Source of the DNA: Nemertoderma westbladi
Lineage: Eukaryota > Xenacoelomorpha > Nemertodermatida > Nemertodermatidae
Direction of reading: 5' to 3'
Assembly (NCBI GenBank): GCA_032718475.1
Contig: JAUCBJ010005058.1
Span: 1 to 64,000 of the forward strand
Length of the DNA stretch: 64,000 nt
Below, piece after piece: positions 53,102 through 63,243 of the stretch. The number at the start of each line of letters is the position of its first letter. The first letter of the stretch is position 1. A model generated the notes under the pieces. That model was not told the origin of the DNA and made no database searches. It saw only the letters and a list, made by a program, of their open reading frames with translations. Both the position numbers and the translations under genes were made by a program.

Positions 53102-53840
53102 TGTATACGAATATATGCGGTTACATATCGTTACGTTTCTACTAGATGAAGCACAAAATAGAGGTTAGATGTGAGGTGACTTAGAGTTTGTCGGCCTTTG
53201 GCTCAACTTTGCTCTAAACCCCAACCCATTTTGCCTAATGACTTCGGGTTCGCGTGATTTCGCACTGGCTCCTAATCCAAAAAATGTGCCGATAAAAAAC
53301 GAATTCCGGGTAAACTAGCCGCGAGTCTAAAATACTCACCTTTTAATTTCCCAAACTACGTTTCCCAAGAAAATAATGCAGTCGAGAATTAATTGGTCAA
53401 AATAATAGTAGACACGACTACGTAGAACAAGACCGATTTTCTTTTTCCAAAAAAAAAAAAAATTTTATCGGTAGGCTCGCAAGCCTTCCATCCGCTCTTG
53501 TCCTCCCCAATTTTAATTTTATCTAGCTGTATTCTAGAATTTGCTTTCACTGGAGAATCGTTTTTCTTAAATTTAAATCCAAATAAATGGATTTGTCTAA
53601 TAATTTTTGAAAATTGTCTCACTTGTGGGTTCCAAGTGGAATTCCATTCCTACTGTACACACAATCCCGCTCCTATGTGATACATAAGGGTACTACCCTC
53701 CATGTTCACGTATAAAGACAATGGAATTCCACCGCTGTCTCTATCTACAGTGAAGAGGATTACAAATGCACGTACAGTAATACAAATACAAATAACTAAA
53801 ATACAGTAGGTCTATGTGGCGGCCAACCAAGGTCCCACAT
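53102..53840. other. Element 2 gap between pol and accessory frame
   Basis: It is non-coding and AT-rich, with a short A/T run at 53448-53465 and one palindrome copy (53470-53489). It may carry the signal for accessory-frame expression; none is recognisable. Confidence 0.5.
53470..53489. repeat. 20-bp palindrome, copy 4 (between pol and accessory frame)
   Basis: Identical to copy 1. Confidence 0.9.
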
Positions 53841-56800
53841 CTATTTACTAATATTGGGTGGAGATTTGTAGTCTCCCGTCTCGTTTCTAGTCTCCTCAAG
53901 GAGTACGAGACGTTGTACAGGTCTGTCTACGGTACGACCGTCGATAGTCCGTACAGTAACTGTTCTCACTACACCAGATGTAGGGTGCGTGGTCAAAATG
54001 ACTCCAGTCAGCCAAAACCGTCTTTTCAGATTAGCTTCAGCCAATAAAACATGGTCACCACGTCTTAAACATCGGGTATTTAGATACCAGGAAGTTCTGG
54101 TTGAAATAGAGGGCAAATAATATTTCTGCCATATTTCCCAGAATTTATTTGCAAGCAATTGAGTGATTTTCCAAGCCTTGTTGCCGTATCCGTCACTATC
54201 AACGGGTACCGAAATGGGCAACAATGTCGTCGGCGCCTGCATAAGCAGGTGCGCTGGTGTCAAGGCAAACTGTACGTCGTTATTGTCTGGGATCAAAGCG
54301 ATCGGTCTGGTATTTAAGATTGCTTCGATTTCTATTAGTAACGTCGTCAGTTGGTCGTCTGTCAAGATGTGTTGCGTCGGTACGACTTTAGCCATAGCTG
54401 TCTTTATTGAGCCAATCAGCCTTTCCCAAACGCCGCCTCTCCACGGACTGTCTGGAGTATTGAAAAACCAAACAATACGGTGAGGACGTAGTTCCTCGGA
54501 AATCTGGTTTTGGTCCAATTTTCTCAAAGCTCTGGTTATCTCGTTCCGTGCACCCACAAAGTTTGTCCCTTGGTCGCAGTATATGGATTTGACCAATCCA
54601 CGTCTAGCGATAAATCGCCGTAAGGCTAGGATAAAGGCATTGGTGGACAAGTCTGTCACTCGCTCTATATGGACAGCTCTGCTGGCCATGCAGGTGAAGA
54701 TCAATCCCCAACGTTTTACCTGTACCCTTCCGCGTTTCGCGATTATGGGTCCAAAACAGTCTATCCCTGTCTCAGTGAAAGGGGGTCTAAACGCCTGTAA
54801 TCTAGCTAATGGTAGTTCACTCATTTCTTGGTGTCCTATCCTCGCGTGCACCTTCTTACAAATAATACAGTTCCGTGTTACTGAACTCAGTGCCTTACTA
54901 GGTCTAATCAGTACAAACCTCGAGCGTAAGTGTGATAGACAGTAGTGTCTACCTACGTGTTTGAGTTGTACATGTGCGTCCAGTATCATAGCGCGCTGTA
55001 ACTCATGGTGTTGCGGTATGATGATAGGATACCTGAAGTCAAGTGCAAAGTCGATGTTTTGGAGTCTGGACTTGTGACAAAGTAAGCCCCGGTAAATAAT
55101 CGGACTCCAACTCAAAATCGGTGAAGACTTAATCTGTTTACCTTGTTTGATCGCTGTGAACTCTCGTGCGAAATATCGCAATTGATAATGTCGAATGATA
55201 TCAACTTCACAGTGTTCAATTTCCTTTAAGGTAAGTCTTCTAGGAAAGTCGCGTTTGCCTCTGGCATATTGTCTCAATCGTTTGAGCCATGCTAACTTGC
55301 GGCACGCATCAGTCCATGATCTAGTTAGGTTCACTATCCTGTCAACGTAAGTGTTAGTGACGTCATCGGGTAAGGTGTAGTCGTAGTGTGGATACTTGTC
55401 TGGACTTGGTAGGCCCACGGGCCTTCCGGTAGGTTTGTCTGAGTCCCCAAGTACGTCAATCTCTACGGTCTTACCTTTGCCGTCCGCACCTAATGTGTCG
55501 ACTGGCAGTAATGGTTTCAACTCTACAGTGTCAGTGTGTTCCTGTGAGCCTGTAAGCTTCCTAACCTTAGTCACCACTTTACCTGTAGGTAAGTCAAGTA
55601 CCTTCTTCGAGCAGAGTGTAATCCCTGTGGCCACATCTCTGTCGTCCAAAGAAGTCAAATTCGGTACATCTCTAAAAGTCCGCTCCAATGGGTCTTCTAA
55701 TGGAGTGTCTAGTAGACAGTCTGGTGAAGCGTCTGGTGAACAGTCTGGTGAGACGTCTGGTGAGACATAGCGCGGAACATCCGGCGAAATGTCCGGTCGT
55801 CGGTCCCAAAGTCTGTCTAGCGTAACTTCCGTCAGAAAGTCTGGTTCAAAGTCTGGTGGACAGTCGGTCGAGATGTCTGGTGAACAGTCTGGTGAGACGT
55901 CCGGTAGACATTCTGTCGAGAGTTCCATCAAACAATCTGGCGAACAATCCGGAGAACAATCTGGTGTCTCTTCTGGTGAATAGTCTGGCGAGTAATCTGG
56001 TGAACAATCCGGCGAAACGTCTGGTGAAATCTCCCGCGGAACATCCGGCGAAGGATTCGAACAAGCGTCTGGTCGAGTATCTGGTGAGACGTCTGGCGTA
56101 ATGTCAGGTCTGGCGTCCAGGTCATCAGATTTCGTCCGTCCTTTTTTCCTCTTGACCTTGGCGTTGGCTTTCGCTTTAGACTTGACAACCTTGTCGAGTT
56201 TTATCTCGGCACCCTCTGGTATGGTGTTGGTTGTCGCGTCGAATAACGGTGGCCATTCGTCTGATGGTCGCTGTAGGAAATCGGGTCCTCTAAACCAAAA
56301 GGATTTATTGTCCGGTTTACAAAAGTCGAGTGGTTGCATCCCCCGTGACGCGATGTCAGCTGGGTTCAGCTTCCCTGGACAGTGACGCCAATCTTGTTTG
56401 AGCGACCGGTCTAGTATTTCAGCCCGTCTGTTGGCTACGAAAGTCTTGAACTCGAATGTTTCGTTGTTTATGTACCAAAGTACCAACGTCGCATCCGTCC
56501 AATATGTGACCTTCAAGTTAGCCTCCAGCTCGCATTGAACTAGACTGACAATATTGGTGGATATCGTCCCGGCTTGCAGCTCCCCACGAGGTACAGTCAT
56601 ATACTTCAATGGCATTGTTCTAGCCCTTGAAGTAACGAGAGATACATCGTAGCTGTCCGATGTCACTTGTCGTCTAAGGTATAAAGTAACCCCCAATCCA
56701 TCCTTGCTAGCGTCACTAAAGCTGTGAAGCTCTAAATCGGCAGGAAAGGTGGTTTGCAAAGGAAAGTATACCCTCGGTATGGTATAGTCTTGTAGGAACG

Positions 56801-59800
56801 TCAGTTGGGCTTCCCAGTCCCTCCATCGCTCAGCTAACTTTTCTGGGATGGGATCGTCCCATTCCAGTCCGGCTTGCCAAATGCTGCGGAGTATGATCCT
56901 AGCATGTAGGATCACTGGACTAATGAAACACAATGGGTCATACAATCGACTCATGGTCGATAAGCAAGTCCTCTTAGTGAGAGGTCTAGTCCAATCGTTG
57001 GACCTTACACGTACCCTAAAATTGTCGGTGTTAGGGTCCCAACTAATTCCTAATACTTTGGTCGTCGGCAGAGGTTCTAGATCTAAGTCCAAGTCACCTC
57101 CGCTACGATCCGTCGGGTCAAATGAGTTCACCAGTTCGGGTTCGTTGGAAGCGAACTTCGTCAGGTGAAATCCGCCCTCAGCGAGACAATCCTGGAGTTG
57201 GTGTGCTACGGTTGTAGCGCGCTCCAAGGTGTCACAACTCTTGAGGCCGTCATCCACGTAGAAATCTCGTTCCACGGTCCGAACTACTTCTGGGTCAAAT
57301 TGGTCTCGTCTGTCTAATGCTGTCTGCTTCAAGGCGTACATGGTGCAGTTGGGGCTGTCCCTGGCTCCGAATACTCTTACCTGCATTTGGTAAGTTTCTG
57401 GCGGAAGTTGTAAGTTTCCGTCCGGATACCAAAGAAACCTCAAACTGTCCCTGTCCCGCTCCAAAGCCTTAACCTTGTGAAACATGGCCTCTACGTCACA
57501 GGTGAAAGCCACTTTGCGTTGTCTAAAACGCATTAGGACTCCCATGAGGTAATTATTCATATTCGGCCCGTCCATCAGTTCGCTATTCATAGACATCCCT
57601 TGGTAAAGCGCAGCGCAGTCGTTGACTACACGCACCTTGCCAGGTTTGTCCGGGTTTCGAACAAAATGATGTGGCAGGTAATATGTCTGGTCTGTGGTTA
57701 CCTCGGGATTTAACATCCTAATGGCGTATCCCTTTTGGAGATACGTCTGAAGTTGTGCATTGTATTGCATATGGGCCATCTCGTCTCGCAACAATCGCTG
57801 CCTTATTGATTTGAGTCGCCTCAAAGCAAGCGGGTAATTGTTAACGAGCTTAGGTTGTCCATTGCGCCACAACATACCAACCTCATAGTGGCCATTCGCG
57901 GTCTGGCGAATGGTATCTCTCATAATATTTAATGACCGTTTTTCCTGTTCTGACATAGCGGTCTCGTAACTACCGGGTTCTGCTGAGTCCTGTTCCAACC
58001 ATTGTATGGTCCGTTCAGTCAGCAGTCGGTCAAGCGCTGCTTGCACTGCGCCATGGTCCTCGTCCACGTCTTTGTCCGCTGCGGTGGCTAGTGTCAATGT
58101 GTCTGGTAGGCTCGCAAGCCTTCCGGTGTCACTAGTCGGCGTCGAATTGTCGTGCGGCGGTTTGACAACTTCTTGATCTATCGGTAGGCTCGCAAGCCTT
58201 CCAAGATCAACGACCGGTGTCGAAGCCTGGTGGGTGGGGTCAATGACCTTCGGATTTTTCGGTAGGCTCGCAAGCCTTCCAAAATCCTCGTTCATCGAGT
58301 CATCCACAGCAACAACCCTCAGGTCTTCAGTAGTCAATACAACCTGGTCTACTGCAAGTAGTTGTAAGTCAGAGGTCCGTATGGTCGTGTCCAGATCGGT
58401 TACGTCAGTATCGGTGGCGTCTGCGTTAGTGACGCAAGTCTGTCGTAGTGCCGTCCGTACAATTGGACCACAGGAGTGTGAAGGAGAATTATCTATCGTA
58501 TTAGTCAATAAACTACACGTACTCAAAACGTCGTCCTCCTGGTCACTTACCTCTAGTGAACGTATTGGTGCTCTAGTATACCAACCTATGGGAGTTCTAC
58601 ATGCGTAGGGGTTGCCCGCTGTAATAACAGATGGGCGTGTCTCCCATACCTGATGTAAGTTAAACTGGTCTGTCCCAATTAACATCGCAATGGAACGATA
58701 ATTAACAGGACATTCCGGTATTCCAAGGTGTCGGAAATACTTACGATCTTCCGGTGATTGCTTTGGCACAGGGCCGAGCAAGTTACTAAAGTCCTTCGTA
58801 GCTGCAAAGGTCAAATTTCTTACCGGAAGTAATGAGCGCTCCTCCTTGCTGTGTTCCGCTTTGGAAAGAAGAGTGTCTAAGGTTAGTTTTACTCTTGTCA
58901 CAGGGATCGCTCTCTTACCATGCATGCTGCTTACAGTATACTGAGCAGTCTTACCTTGACTCATGTCCATAACTACGTCGGCTACTTGTTCGTCGACATA
59001 GCTATGCGATGACGCAGAGTCTAAGATGGCGTATATACGCTTGCTCCCTCGGGTTCCGGTAATCTTTATAGGAATCACGCTAAACCCTTTCAATTGGTTC
59101 TGTGTGAGGAGCGTTATCGAAGGTTGTTCCTCACCTGCATGCACGTAGAAAGTGTCGTCTTCCTCCTCGTCCTCGTCCGATGATCCTGACTGATCCATAC
59201 AGTCGGTATAAAAGGTACGGATCTCGCGCGGCGCACGCTCCTTATAAAGCGCGTCGCATCTAGCCGCTTTATCTGGATGCTCTCGTCGAAAGCGTCTGGT
59301 CGGAGTATGACTGGTTGTGTGAAGCAACGCGTCATGGTTACGTCCACACAAAGAACATGTATCGTCGCTCGGGCAATCCTTCCGGATGTGTCCTGGCTTC
59401 ATACATCTCCAACAGGAATCTAGAGATCGGATTTGGAGTCTCCTCTCCTCGATCCCTAACTCTTTAAAAGCGCGACATCCACGTAGTTTATGTCCGCTAT
59501 GGTTTCTGCCGTTCCGCTCGCAGTATGAGCATCCCACAAAGTCCGCCGGCAACTGTTGTCGTGGCTGCGTGGTGCCGATAGGCGTCAGAACTTTAGAAGT
59601 CTCAGTAGGGGTGGCGTAAGTAACGGCTTTCGCGTTCGTCGGAAACGGTTTAGTCCGATTCGGCGCAGAAACAGTTATCCCTTCCGCCGCGATATGGTGA
59701 TCGGTATAGTTCGATCGAGTCTCGATCACGGCCTCCCGTGAAATAAGTTGATAGACATCGGTGAGTTTTAATAACCCTCCGGCCTCTTCGCGCTGGTACT

Positions 59801-61660
59801 CGATGCGTCGCCATTCTCGTCGTAGTCGATGGTGAAGTCGACCGATTATTCGAATGAGAACCGTCGGTGCGTTAGCGTACTCGAGTTGTCCAATGGACCG
59901 TAAAGTCCCTATAGCGTTCTTTATTTCGTCCGCGAGTCGTAAAAGGTCGATCGGTCTCGAAATGTTGCCTCCTCTGCAGAGGTCTTCAATGATGGATTTA
60001 GCCATGGCGACGTTACCGCCGTAAATTGAATACAAACGGTCGTACGCCAATTCAAAGGCATCGGGAACTCCAATAAAGGTTTCCGCTAATCGTTTCGGCT
60101 CACCAGACAGGACTTGGAGCAAGTAGTTAAACTTCTCCGTCGAGGTGAAAGCACACTTAGCGATCTGGGACTCTACGTAGTCTACCAGTGTGCGCCAGTG
60201 TTTCGCGTTGCCAGAGAACTTCGGCGGTTGCTGTGCCGGTAATCCGTGTCTAGCCGCGAATTTCGCAATCTCGCTAACTAAATCCAACTGTCCGCGTCCC
60301 TGTTCGGCGGCGTCGTCCAGTCGTTCCCTTCCGCGCGTTGTTCGTCGGTAGGAATTATTAACGGGATCTTCTTCTCGATGTGTCGGAGTCCGTCTAGTCT
60401 CCTGTTCTCTCCTCGGTGGTCGATGTTGTCTAGGTTGTTCCAACTCCACGCTGGTCCGTGATCGATCCGACGGTTGCGCTTCGAGTCGTTCTTCGAGTTG
60501 AGCTATTCTGTCCGTCATCTCGGTGAACTGTTTAGCGCTGATCGTTTCCGCTGGTTTCAACGTGGGTTTCTGTTGGGGTGTTTCTCGTGGAGGATTGTCG
60601 ATATAGGGGTTCGTCGATCTCTCCTCTCGTTTGCAATCTTCCGCCGCTCCAGTACGGAATATTTCCCGTTCCGTCGACTCCGAGTCACTAGATGAATCGC
60701 TGTCGTCCGGATAAGGTGGTTGGCGGGTTCGCGTCCGGCGTATTACTCTCGATTTCGTCCGTTGTGGTCCGGAATCTATGGCTCTCCGTTGTTCGGTAGG
60801 CTCGCAAGCCTTCCACGAAGTCGTAGGTCTCGCTATACGTTGTCCGATCCCGTGGGTACTACCCACATCCATCCTCCTCCGTAGTTCGGTAGGCTCGCAA
60901 GCCTTCCACGAAGTCGTAGGTTGCGTCGAACATTGTGTCAACGGTCGAGTGAAATAGTCGGGTTTCGTAGTCAGTCTGTAAATAACTGGATTTGCACAGC
61001 ACGTCACAGGTTTAACTTGTAATGGTTTACTCACCTGTTTAATGGTCATAAACGCAGGTTCCTCTCTTCCTACAAGTAGACTACGACTTACTGTAGGTGG
61101 ACTAGTTACGTTACCTGCTAAAATTGGCGATGAAGTCGCCCTAGGTTGCGGTAATTCCGTCACAACAAACCTGTTGCCTTGCGTCGAACGCACAGGCGTT
61201 ATTTCCTTAGGTTTCGTAACGAAGACCGGTTTTATCGGAGTCGTGGGTTTGAGCATAGGAATAACTTGGGGAAAACGTTTACAGTAATCCTCGACGAACT
61301 CCTCTCCTCGATCTATCGCTCCCACGCTTCCTTCCTCGATCCGCTTCTGTATTCCGCGATATCGAGCTTCCATACGATCCAGGGCAGACAAGTCGTGTCC
61401 AGTTCGCGATCTCATAGATCTATCTCTCGCGTCGAGTTCGAGGTCCGCTTGCGCGTTCGCTGTCTCGCGCGATCTACGATTCAATTCGAACTGTAGTTGC
61501 ATCTCCCTTTCGCGTCGATCTGCGTCCTGTTGTTGTGCCGCTAATTCCGCTTCCTGTATAGCTAATCGAGCGTTTATTTGCCGCGCCTCCAACTTGGCAC
61601 GAGCGTCGGATGCTGCTTTCTTCCGTGCTAACTCAGCTGCGTTTACCGCCGCAACTCATG
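53841..61660 (-). CDS. Element 2 gag-pol polyprotein (intact)
   Basis: The phase is open from about 61655 and runs 2583 codons from a TTG at 61592. Approximate residues counted from there: coiled coil 1-110; WKACEPTE inserts at 229 and 260; DUF1759 gag domain 450-617; zinc knuckles 690-750 (CSYCERN, CWRCMKPGHIRKDC, CSLCGRNH); aspartic protease near 858 (ILDSASSHSYVD); three GRLASLP inserts at 1105, 1131 and 1157; reverse transcriptase with YVDD near 1445; RNase H (SFSDASKDGLG, YWTDATLVL, NPADIASRG); a Ser-Pro-Asp repeat region 1828-1957; integrase with H2C2 finger and DDE (IDCFGP 2277, CDQGTNF 2340, VWERLIGSIK 2391); and a DUF5641-like end. No stop or frameshift appears, so the enzymes look functional. 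No good ATG opens this phase; see the gag junction. Confidence 0.95.
55408..55427 (-). repeat. 20-bp palindrome, copy 5 (pol, GRPVGLP, compensated)
   Basis: GGTAGGCCCACGGGCCTTCC has the inner arm pair T-A changed to C-G on both sides relative to copy 1, keeping the hairpin while changing the peptide to GRPVGLP. Confidence 0.85.
55725..56112 (-). repeat. Coding repeat: Ser-Pro-Asp array between RNase H and integrase
   Basis: About 130 residues consist of irregular SPDxSPDx units (SPDCSPDYSPDYSPEETPD type), with Cys, Val, Ile or Tyr at the variable place. The DNA repeat phrase is tctggtgaacagtctggtga on the plus strand. BEL/Pao pol normally has no such linker. It should be unstructured and acidic; unit slippage in steps of 12 nt or multiples of 3 keeps the frame. 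Confidence 0.85.
58105..58124 (-). repeat. 20-bp palindrome, copy 6 (pol, GRLASLP)
   Basis: Identical to copy 1; in frame in the protease-RT linker of element 2. Confidence 0.92.
58183..58202 (-). repeat. 20-bp palindrome, copy 7 (pol, GRLASLP)
   Basis: Identical to copy 1, 78 bp (26 codons) from copy 6 in the same frame. Confidence 0.92.
58261..58280 (-). repeat. 20-bp palindrome, copy 8 (pol, GRLASLP)
   Basis: Identical to copy 1, again 78 bp from copy 7. The flanking protein (TP.VDLGRLASLP, TPTSDTGRLASLP) is only loosely repeated. Confidence 0.92.
60795..60814 (-). repeat. 20-bp palindrome, copy 9 (gag part, WKACEPTE)
   Basis: Same DNA as copy 1 but read in another phase, giving WKACEPTE. 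It is followed by cacgaagtcgtaggt, shared with copy 10. Confidence 0.92.
60888..60907 (-). repeat. 20-bp palindrome, copy 10 (gag part, WKACEPTE)
   Basis: Same as copy 9, 93 bp (31 codons) away, with about 15 bp of shared flank; these two may be a local duplication. Confidence 0.92.
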
Positions 61661-62314
61661 CTAGCTCGTCAGCGTTTCCAACCTTCCGTCCAGGCAGTAG
61701 AGTTCTTCTTCCTCTTCGGGTTGTAACAACGCGTCCGAAACTGACTCACCTAGCAGTTGGTCGAACTGCTCCTGTTGAGCCAATCTTATCACCGACTTAA
61801 ACTGGATAAGGCTTTCTCTCGCACTTACCAATTTATCTACTATCTTTACCTGAGTAAAGTTGTCGCCACGCAACTCTGCAAGTTCGTGCAAACCTTTAAG
61901 TTTATCTACGGAGGCATGTACCCTACTTTCTATCCTTACCTGTAAGGTGTAGAATTCGTATCTCGACATCGGGGCGGTTAACTCACGTAAAACGCGAAAA
62001 CCTTCTCCGAGGTTCCGAGTAATCTGGGCCATGTGTCCTCCTATACTTCTAATAACGTTCTCCTGGCTTCCAGTCGAACTTACCATGTCCGGTTCCCGCG
62101 ATCTAGTCTGCGGGACGGTAAGGAAATCTTCGATTCTGCCGTCGCCACGCGTTGCGGTTTCCGGTATTTCCGTTCGGGGTACCGGCGACGCAAGCGGTGT
62201 GACATCGGTGGAATCTCGGGTTCTCCTTCTCGGTTCGTCTACTGTCGATCTGTCCGGGTCGCACGAGTCATAGTCGGTAGGTGGGTATCTCGTCGAATGG
62301 GGTGTGTCACTCAT
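61661..62314 (-). CDS. Element 2 gag N-terminal protein
   Basis: The 217-codon frame starts at ATG 62312-62314. It is hydrophilic at first (Arg/Thr/Pro-rich), then helical (VRIESRVHASVDKLKGLHEL) with an acidic end (QPEEEEELYC). It stops at TAG 61661-61663, and the gag-pol phase begins a few bases later in another frame behind a TGA (61656-61658). It is probably the N-terminal gag part, comparable to the first 240 residues of gag in element 1. How pol is reached from it is unclear. Confidence 0.7.
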   Translation of the reverse strand: MSDTPHSTRYPPTDYDSCDPDRSTVDEPRRRTRDSTDVTPLASPVPRTEIPETATRGDGRIEDFLTVPQTRSREPDMVSSTGSQENVIRSIGGHMAQITRNLGEGFRVLRELTAPMSRYEFYTLQVRIESRVHASVDKLKGLHELAELRGDNFTQVKIVDKLVSARESLIQFKSVIRLAQQEQFDQLLGESVSDALLQPEEEEELYCLDGRLETLTS

Positions 62315-63243
62315 GTCTTATTATATACGTCAAGTACGGGTAATAAAATGTCAAAGTGTCTGAATGTTGAAGTGTCAAACTTACCTAACCGGTACAAATA
62401 AATCAACAAGTCAGAATGTCGAAATGTCGAAATGTACAAATGTCAAACTTACCTTGATATATATATATATCATATATATACCCTAACCGGTACGAATAAA
62501 ACTAACAAGGTATATAATAAAATAAGTAGTAATCTAGCCTACCGGCTAAATTTGTACGAATAAATGAGATAACGGTATACGTTAACAAAATGTAGATCAA
62601 CAAGTATAAACAATAGGCCAAACAGCAACGTCTAACGGGAAAATAAGTACCAACAACACTACTAATAGACAGTGAAACCCACAAATTTTGAGTACTACTG
62701 TGCTTTCTTAAGTTTGAACGACGCGAGTCGTAAAACTTACGTTCCTTTGATCTTCCAGTCGTACAAATTCCCAAATACAAACCGGACGTGGGTCTTTCCG
62801 TTTTTCGGCGGCGCGGACGAATTTATTGTCTCCCAAACTTTGCGAAAAGCGGTCTAATCCTCGAAGCGGTCCAGAAATGAGTCCTTGAGTCCTGAAAAGG
62901 TCGAAGGTGAGAGTTTTACTTCTACGCTTACGAAAAATCTTCCTAGGTACCGATACAAATTGGTCTTTAAACCCTATGTACCTTTTCAAGTACCGAAAAG
63001 TAACACCGCACACACACGGCGTAAAACAAAGTGCTACAAACTAACTGTTAGCTAGTCAAAGATTAAATACGAAAGTACTAGCTACCCTAAAAGCCTACTG
63101 AAGCAGGGGACGTTCTAAATTACTAAATTTACTAACCTTAATTTTTAAATATCTCCTACTTTCAATAGCTAACAATATTTATCTATATCTAACTTTAAAT
63201 GCGCACGCACTTTCAGTTAAGATATTTAATAAATACTTCCTAC
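62315..63243. other. Element 2 5' leader
   Basis: The 929-bp leader between the 5' LTR and gag is AT-rich and without a long frame. It has an AT dinucleotide tract at 62458-62480 and short repeats of aatgtcgaaatg type at 62345-62450. The bases next to the LTR (minus strand GTAGGAAGTATTTATT) show no TGG-type primer-binding site. Confidence 0.6.

Noticed and set aside
55396-56101. Ser/Gly-rich plus-strand frames opposite the Ser-Pro-Asp array
   Set aside because: These are reverse-strand shadows of a repetitive coding region in an intact polyprotein.
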